DNA of 64,000 nucleotides from Boesenbergia rotunda (Eukaryota; Streptophyta; Magnoliopsida; Zingiberales; Zingiberaceae), in assembly GCA_024364735.1 (NCBI GenBank), contig JAGFNQ010009428.1:32748-96747 (forward strand). Direction: 5' to 3'. The position numbers and the translations under genes are program-made. The stretch's first letter is position 1, and every line of letters begins with the position of its first letter. The notes under the pieces are model-generated. The model saw nothing but the letters and a program-made list of their open reading frames with translations. It did no database searches and was not told the origin of the DNA. Positions 57,521 to 64,000 of this stretch are shown here, piece after piece.

Positions 57521-58435
57521 TACCACAAGTGACTGTAGCGCGTGTCATAGATGATACACAAGTAGTACCTCGTCGTAGTGTGAGGGTTGTTAGGCAACCT
57601 GATAGATTCATATTTTTGGGAGAGTTATCGGACATGGTCCCTGGTGAACATGAACCTGATCCTTGGACCTATGACGAAGCACTCCAAGATAAAGATGCGG
57701 TATCTTGGCAAAAGGTAATGAATTCTGAGATAGAATCTATGGATTCTAATCAAGGCTAGGAGCTAGTAGAACCACCTGATGGTGTAAAATCCATTGGATG
57801 TAAGTGGATCTACAAAAGGAAGAGAGGATCAGATGGAATGGTGGAATCCTTTAAAGCAAGGCTTGTTGCTAAGGGGTATACTCAAAAAGAGGGGATTGAT
57901 TATGAGGAATCCTTTTCTCCGGTAGCCATGCTTAAGTTTATCTGGGTTCTCTTGTCTATTGCTACTCATATGGATTTTGAGGTTTGACAAATGGATGTCA
58001 AGACAGCTTTCCTTCACGGATGTGTTGAAAAAATCATCTATATGAAACAACCAGAGGGATTCATTGCAAAGGGCAAAGAGCATGTTGTGTGCAAGCTTAA
58101 TCGGTCTATTTATAGATTGAAAAAAGCTTCAAAATCTTGGAACATCTGGTTTGATGAAGTAATCCAGTCCTATGGATTCATACAAAGTCCGGATGAGTCT
58201 TGTGTATACAAGAGAAGTGACGGAAACGTAGTGGTATTTCTTGTACTATACGTAGATGACATTTTGCTCATTGGCAACAATGTCAAAGTGTTGTCAGACG
58301 TAAGGGTATGGTTGTCCAAACAGTTTAATATGAAGGACTTGGGAGAAGCTGGACACATCCTTGGGATCATTGTTTTAAGGGATCGGAAGAAAAGGATGTT
58401 GTGCTTATCTCAAGCTTCGTATATTGACACTATCC
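57521..58435 (+). pseudogene. Copia-G reverse transcriptase, cut off by an insertion
   Basis: It reads DPWTYDEALQDKDAVSWQKV, FKARLVAKGYTQKEGIDYEE, MDVKTAFLHGCVEKIIYMKQ and the catalytic YVDDILLIG (about 58250), ending with LSQASYIDTIL at 58435. The SIRE LTR begins at 58436, so RNase H and the 3' LTR are displaced beyond the window. Stops near 57757 and 57987 stand in place of tryptophan. The FLHG signature sets it apart from copia-A and copia-T (FLNG). Confidence 0.87.
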
Positions 58436-58552
58436 TGTTGGTGCAGGTAGCACCTAAGACAAACCTGGGTTTTGATAATGGAAAAGGGTTTAGAAGTTAA
58501 GATGTTATTGTGATCTAACTTGTTCACTGAGTGTGCAAGAAGAAGTCCTAGG
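58436..58552 (+). repeat. SIRE LTR, first 117 bases
   Basis: It reads TGTTGGTGCAGGTAGCACC and follows the SIRE LTR start up to GAAGTCCTAGG, where copia-T begins. The five bases before it (TATCC, 58431-58435) would be the target duplication. The remainder of this SIRE copy should lie to the right of the window. Confidence 0.82.
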
Positions 58553-60208
58553 TGTTGGGATCTTCAAGTGACAAAAACACAAAACGCAGCGGAAACAAGA
58601 TCCCACAAGCGATCCATGCGAAAGAAAACTCGTACAAAGTATATCTATCTAATAGATTTATCTACTGTTTATACCTTTTGAGCATGCCCTTACATTTATC
58701 CCACTCGTCCAAGCGCCGCCGGATCTCTTGCACGTTCAAGTGTCCATGCCTCTATTCGTATCCACACGAACACGATATCTCTACTTCGGAGAAGAACTAC
58801 CTTAGTTGTGCTAGCAACTTAAGGTAGTTCACAAAACACCAAGAACCCAAGATGTGAGTTTCGGCCAAGATGGAGAAGAGAAGGAAGAGGGGAAAGAAAA
58901 TGACAAGTTGTCATCCAAATGACAAGGGAAAAACTCTTTTATACTCATATCATGAGGAGTTTTTGCCTTTTAAACTTCCCTTCATTAAACATTTTAATGT
59001 AACTCTCTAACTTTTCATGTAACACTCTAATGGTGAGAAACTCTCCATCTTCCTCTCTTATTAATTCATTAAACATTTTAATGAATTAATATTTCATCCA
59101 AATGTGGTTGAGTCTAATCTAAATGAGTTTAACTCAAATTAGATCTCAATCCATAATCCAATTGGATTCACTTGAGTCTAACTCAATTAATCCAATTCCA
59201 ATTAAATCATAGCCAAATCAAGATCAATTAATTTCTGAATTATCGTGTCCTTAGTGTGTGAGCTAATAGGCTCTCGTAACATTGGCAATGTGTCTAAACC
59301 AATTTAGACACAAAAGCAATGAGCGGCATCTAGCAATGCATCAATGATACCCAAGTAACAAGAAAATCGAGATCCGACTTAACTTCCGTGACTATGGCAA
59401 TGTATGACCTTGTCCTTCTATCTTTGATATCTAGATTGACAAATGAGGCATAGACCGTGTCATCCTCAATCAATCTGGTGTTTCTTGATCCCCAAGTAGA
59501 CTCACTCAAACAATTGAGCTCAATATCTCATATTGACTCATTCGAGCATGGCCATGCGTTTTAGCAGTCCTACTCGATCAAGGGGCCCACAGATATCACT
59601 CCCATCATATGGGAGGGATAGATCCCATCTACATCACTCACATCCCTCTGCATAATTCATTACATACCCAGTGATCGCCTTTATAGTCCACCCTGTTACG
59701 GGTGACATTTGACGATACCAAAGTACATATCGCCTTATGTGGGGAACCGTAGTGACTTCAGGTCTAAGGACTATTCATACCAATAGTCACATGAGAAATT
59801 TTATGACACTCATATGACAATCTATGAAACTTTCTCATGGCGGGTCATTCAGTACACATTCTCCAATGTATACCCATGTGTCAACTTGATATCACATATC
59901 CGTGACTTGTGAGCTCAAGTCATCAGTTGACCTACATGCTAGTCTCCATGTATTAATATTGTCCTTGAATATTAATATTTGACTAAGAATGGTTTAGAGT
60001 AGTGTTTTCTACATCATGTCACTATCGATTCAACCAATCGATATAATGTAGATAAGAACCTACTACCCAAGGACATTATTATACTTAGTTATTTGGCACA
60101 AATACAAAGTAAGTATAATAACCAAACATGCCTTTATTAATAATAGAATATGATACAAAATGTCCCTAATCAATCATCATATAATTGGCTCTAGGGCTCC
60201 TACTAACA
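58553..60208 (-). repeat. Copia-T 3' LTR (1,656 bp)
   Basis: On the minus strand it starts TGTTAGTAGGAGCCCTAGAGCC and ends GATCCCAACA. The polypurine tract CTAGTGGGAGAT (60209-60220, minus strand) precedes it. It has no sibling in the window. No gene-like frame; the stretch 58650-60200 is otherwise featureless LTR sequence. Confidence 0.87.
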
Positions 60209-60228
60209 ATCTCCCACTAGGACTAGTG

Positions 60229-61577
60229 TCAATCACTGTAGTATCTAATACCGAGTGATCTGGTATGACCATCATGCTTCTTTTGTGCCAAAGTCTTGGT
60301 CAAAGGATCTGCGATGTTAGAATCAGTGTGTACTCTGCATATCCTCACATCTCCACTATCGATGATCTCTTGAATGAGATGGAAGCGTCGTAGTATGTGT
60401 TTGGTCCGCTGATGGGAGTGAGGTTCCTTAGCCTGCACAATAGCCCCATTGTTGTCACAATAGAGGTCTATCGGGTCTGCTATGCTAGGAACCACACCAA
60501 GCTCTATAATGAACTTCCGGATCCAAACAACCTCTTTTGCCTCCTCTGACGCGGCAATATACTCGGCCTCTGTTGTAGAATCTGCGACTGTGTCCTGTTT
60601 CAAACTCTTCCAGCTCACAGCGCCACCATTCAGGCAAAATACATACCCTGACTGCGATCTATAGTCATCCCTGTCTATTTGGAAGCTTGCGTCACTGTAA
60701 CCCTTTACAGATAGCTCCTCATCGCCTCCAAATATCAAGAAATATTCTTTCGTCCTTCGTAAGTACTTAAGAATATTCTTGACAGCTGTCCAGTGACATT
60801 CACCTGGATCTGACTGGTACCTGCTCGTCATGCTCAAAGCATACGAAACATCTGGATGAGTATATAGCATGGCGTACATGATAGACCCTATAGCGGATGC
60901 ATAAGGGATCTAATCCATACGGTCTCTCTCCTCTTTTAGAAGAGGTGCATTGAGTCTTCGAAAGACTCATACCATGTGACATTCGCAGAAATCCCTTCTT
61001 GGAATTCTGCATGGCAAAACGATTAAGCACCTTGTCAATATATGTACTCTGACTTAAGCCAAGCAATCTCTTAGATCTATCTCTATAGATCTTAATGTCT
61101 AGGATATAGGCTGCTTCACCTAAGTCTTTCATTGAGAAGCAATTCCCAAGCCACATCTTCACAGACTGTAGTGAAGGGATATCATTCCCAATGAGGAGTA
61201 TGTCATCTACATACAAGATCAGGAAGATAACTGTGCTCCCACTAACCCTCTTGTAGACACAGGGTTCATCTTCATTCTTGATGAAACTAAATGCTTTGAT
61301 TGCATCATCGAATCGAAGATTCCAGCTTCGAGAAGCTTGCTTTAGCCCATAAATGGACCTTTGCAACTTACATACCTTTCCAGCATGTTCTGGATCTACA
61401 AAACCCTCAGGTTGTGTCATGTACACATCCTCGAGTAGATTCCCATTTAGGAATGCGGTTTTGACATCCATCTGCCAGATCTCGTAATCATGGTAAGTTG
61501 CAATAGCAAGCTAGATCCGAATAGACTTAAGCATCGCAACTGGGGAAAAGGTTTCATCATAGTCGATACCATGAATC
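60229..61577 (-). pseudogene. Copia-T reverse transcriptase and RNase H
   Basis: RT (61577-60900) reads IDYDETFSPVAMLKSI, MDVKTAFLNGNLLEDVYMTQ, IYGLKQASRSWNLRFD and the catalytic YVDDILLIG (about 61225-61200). A frameshift near 60900-60915 separates it from RNase H (60879-60229), which has KGYSDASFQID, STTEAEYIAAS, CDNNGAIVQ and IADPLTKTL and ends RYYSD before the polypurine tract. All RNase H acidic motifs are present. Apart from a stop near 61507 and the frameshift, it is one of the better kept copia coding regions here. It shares FLNGNLLEDVYM with copia-A. Confidence 0.88.
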
Positions 61578-63221
61578 TGTTAGTGATATGAGAAAAGTGT
61601 CCTAAGGCAATCGCCTTATGATTGTAATCATTTATTTTAATAAATGAATATTCACTATTTGAGTATACATGTTTATGTATTTGATTGAGATCTTAAACTC
61701 ATTTACTGAATGCCCGCAATATAATTCACAGCATGAGAGAATTTGTGATGAATTCACAACTAGTGATTATCTCTACATGTGCAATTGTGAAGTATTGAAA
61801 TTGTCCCTAGTCGATGAATTGATAAATACGGACACTATCAATTCTGTTGAGACTAGCATGGGTTATTCTCTAATCAGCTGATTCTCACTTGCTGGTGACA
61901 TTGGGATGTCCGGAGATAAACATTAATGCTAGTTAAGGGAACTAGTTCATTAGAGTGACTGGCTGTAAAACTTCATATGGTAGTCTATATATAGATATGT
62001 CAATGAAGTTCTTACTGCAGCTTAAGTGCGATGTTCCTTTGACTTGCGGTGTTCAAGTCATCTTGGTCATGGAGACTTATACTTTGACATCTTAAGCAAG
62101 CATCTCCAAGGAGGTGTGGACCCAGGATGATTGGGTATAAGCCGAAGTGCCTGAAGATGTTTGAACAACCTACAAAGGATTCACCACTCCTTGCGAGGAG
62201 ATGTATACCCAAGGCCTATCGTCGGATTGTTACTCGAAGCCTCTGGCCAGACCATGACATGTTCAGAGTATGAATCTCTTAAATACATGAGAGTAATTAG
62301 AATCCGTAGGATGAGAAAACGTTACTTGGGCTAGGTGTGACGTAGTCAACCTAGTGGGGACTGACACACATAGACCATGTCCTGAACCAAGTGGGTATAA
62401 GATGGTGAAGGGAATGGAGCACGATTCATTATAGCTGCTGAAGGGTTTCAGAATTATTTTTGAGGTCAACCGTTGATCTTTCGATTAATTGGGGATCATG
62501 ATGTACTACTAGGTGCCACTCATGATCGTTCTATAATTGATTAATTATAGACGGCCAACATAAATCGAAAGCCTATTTAGTCACACGCACTACGAGTAAT
62601 CCAAGGGATTTAAAACAAGTTGAAAATTGGATTTTCCAATCAACAGAGATTAGGTTTGGTTAAGCCAAACGATAAGTCGAATCTGAATTTTTCAGAGACG
62701 CATCGGAAGCGTAAAATGGCTACATCTTTGAAGACTTAATAGATGAATTAAATAAGTTTAATTCATTGAGGCGTGGCTTGGATGGGCTGGCCAAAGAGGG
62801 TCTCCATCCTCTTTGCTTGGCCGACCACAACAAAGGGAGAGAACCAAATTTTTGGTTCAATTTATAAAATAAACCAAGTGTGGTTTGTTTTATAAAATTA
62901 TGGATGATATAAATTTTTATATAATAAACCAAGGTTTGGTTTATTTTTCATGGAAATTAAAATGAACCATGGATTGATTTATTTTATTTTATAAAATCAA
63001 TCAAGGATTGATTTACCATGATAAGAAAATTTATTCCATAAGAAAAAAAGGAGACTTGGTCGGTTTTTATCATGAATTAAAATATGATAAAACTTGGCAT
63101 GATGGAATATGTCATAGAAAATTTATTCCATAAGAAAAAAGAGATTGGCGGTTGAGAGACCACTATATAAAGGACCCAAGGCAAGGCTTGGAAATCAATC
63201 GAAGTATTCTTACCTGGGCTC
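61578..63221 (+). repeat. Copia-A-family LTR, first 1.64 kb
   Basis: It starts TGTTAGTGATATGAG and follows the copia-A LTRs to just past the TATA box (63164-63170), where a gypsy LTR is inserted. Its last 40 bases differ from the siblings ('aatcaatcgaagtattcttacc'). The flank on the left is GAATC (61573-61577). Whether it is a solo LTR or the edge of a full element cannot be seen. Confidence 0.88.
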
Positions 63222-64000
63222 TGTAACGACCCGGAAAATTTTCTTAATATTTTCTTTAAAATATTGATCATGTCGGGATAATTTTCCGAGGGACCTAGAG
63301 ATATTAGTACGAACCTTAGCCTAGGAATCCATGATTTTCTCATTTAAATTGAGAAACTAAGTATTAATGGGCCTTATATGGGCTCCAAAAATGGGTTTTA
63401 ATTAGGTAGAATTTAATATAAATATAAAGGAATTGTAATTAGGAATTTTAGCATGATTATGGGTGAATTTTAGGGAATTTTCGGAAATCAAGAAAAAAAT
63501 GAAATAAAAAGGAAATAAAAATAAAGTGCATGCACCAAGGATTGAACCTTGGACCTAGTCTACAACCATGCATGCACTAACCAATTCACCTAGCAAGGGA
63601 GTGCTAGTAGAGAATGAAGTGGATTTTGGTTAAGGCTTAGGGGAAAATGAAGAGTCATGAAGGGAAGAGACACCATGACTCTTCACTTATCTCCTTAATG
63701 AGGTATAAAGAGGTGGCATGGGGGGTACTTTGCTTCTTCCACCAAGTCCTTCCCTCTCCCTCTTCCTTCCTCATCCTAGCCGAAACCTCAAGGAGAGGTT
63801 TCCCTTTGGAAAAGCTTCACAAGAGGGTCTCTCTTCCAAGATTCAAGGTTTTTACAAGGTTGCAAAGGCTATGGGTGGTCAAGAGACAACAAGGTCTTCA
63901 TCCTCCTCCCCATCTAAGGTCTAAAATCAAGGTAAACCAAGGTAAGACCCCCTCACCTGTGGTGTAATGGTTTTTCTTGATATGGATATGACCTAAGCTT
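63222..64000 (+). repeat. Ty3-gypsy (Del/Tekay-type) LTR, start, running off the window
   Basis: It reads TGTAACGACCCGGAAAATTT and matches the reverse complement of the ends of the LTRs at 12062 and 18961 with clear divergence. TATAAAG is at 63704-63710 and the tRNA-like segment is on the minus strand at 63526-63605. The frames 63647-63967 and 63718-63924 lie in the LTR and are not genes. Confidence 0.85.

Larger units (their letters stand above)
58553..61577 (-). mobile_element. Copia-T: reverse copia element, 3' half
   Basis: It consists of a 3' LTR, polypurine tract, RNase H and RT, read on the minus strand. It is cut at 61577 by a copia-A-family LTR. Its left flank CTAGG (58548-58552) is the expected target duplication; the partner is out of the window. 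Its RT is of the same lineage as copia-A but the LTR is different. Confidence 0.87.

Overview
The window is nuclear plant DNA and is almost entirely transposable element. The coding remnants belong to angiosperm LTR-retrotransposon lineages: Ty1-copia of the SIRE type, two other copia lineages, and a Ty3-gypsy chromovirus of the Del/Tekay type. There is one plant L1-type LINE. I see no ordinary host gene, rRNA, CRISPR array or bacterial feature. Nearly every coding remnant carries nonsense codons, mostly explained by C-to-T or G-to-A change, as expected for old methylated copies. A large monocot-like genome is plausible, but the species cannot be read from the window.

Layout. The oldest visible host is a copia element ('copia-G': 5' LTR remnant 53790-54251, internal region 54252-58435). 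A chain of SIRE units sits in its 5' LTR and fills 1-53789. SIRE unit 1 (gag 68-1457, pol 25270-28652) is split by copia-A (LTRs 1458-3727 and 23050-25269). Copia-A's gag-pol is split by a reverse-strand SIRE-type solo LTR (6206-6783 plus 18962-19918, exact CCATC duplication). That solo LTR is split by a reverse-strand gypsy element with three LTRs (6784-18961). A further gypsy LTR end lies at 1-67.

Downstream of SIRE unit 1 pol, two copies of an unusual double-foldback element (PAL1 28926-29693, PAL2 36456-39326) flank an inverted piece of the SIRE 3' region. Their 5-bp target duplications match each other only crosswise, so the inversion can be read directly. The inverted piece holds a gag-only SIRE-like element, Y (30901-36410). 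PAL2 holds a 5'-truncated LINE (36719-38706). The chain continues as SIRE LTR a (39327-40629), deleted unit 2 (40630-43768), truncated LTR b (43769-44579), a reverse solo LTR (44651-46877), unit 3 (46907-52519) and LTR c (52520-53789). In unit 3 the pol region is replaced by an unrelated open frame of about 390 codons (49361-50589).

The right end is a second nest. Copia-G RT is cut at 58436 by a SIRE LTR start, which is cut at 58553 by a reverse copia element (copia-T). That is cut at 61578 by a copia-A-family LTR, itself cut at 63222 by a gypsy LTR running off the window.

The most promising unusual items are the double-foldback element with LTR-like termini and the inversion it mediated, the SIRE unit carrying a foreign ORF in place of pol, the gag-only element Y, and the three-LTR gypsy. 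These are decayed mobile elements, not a cooperating gene system.
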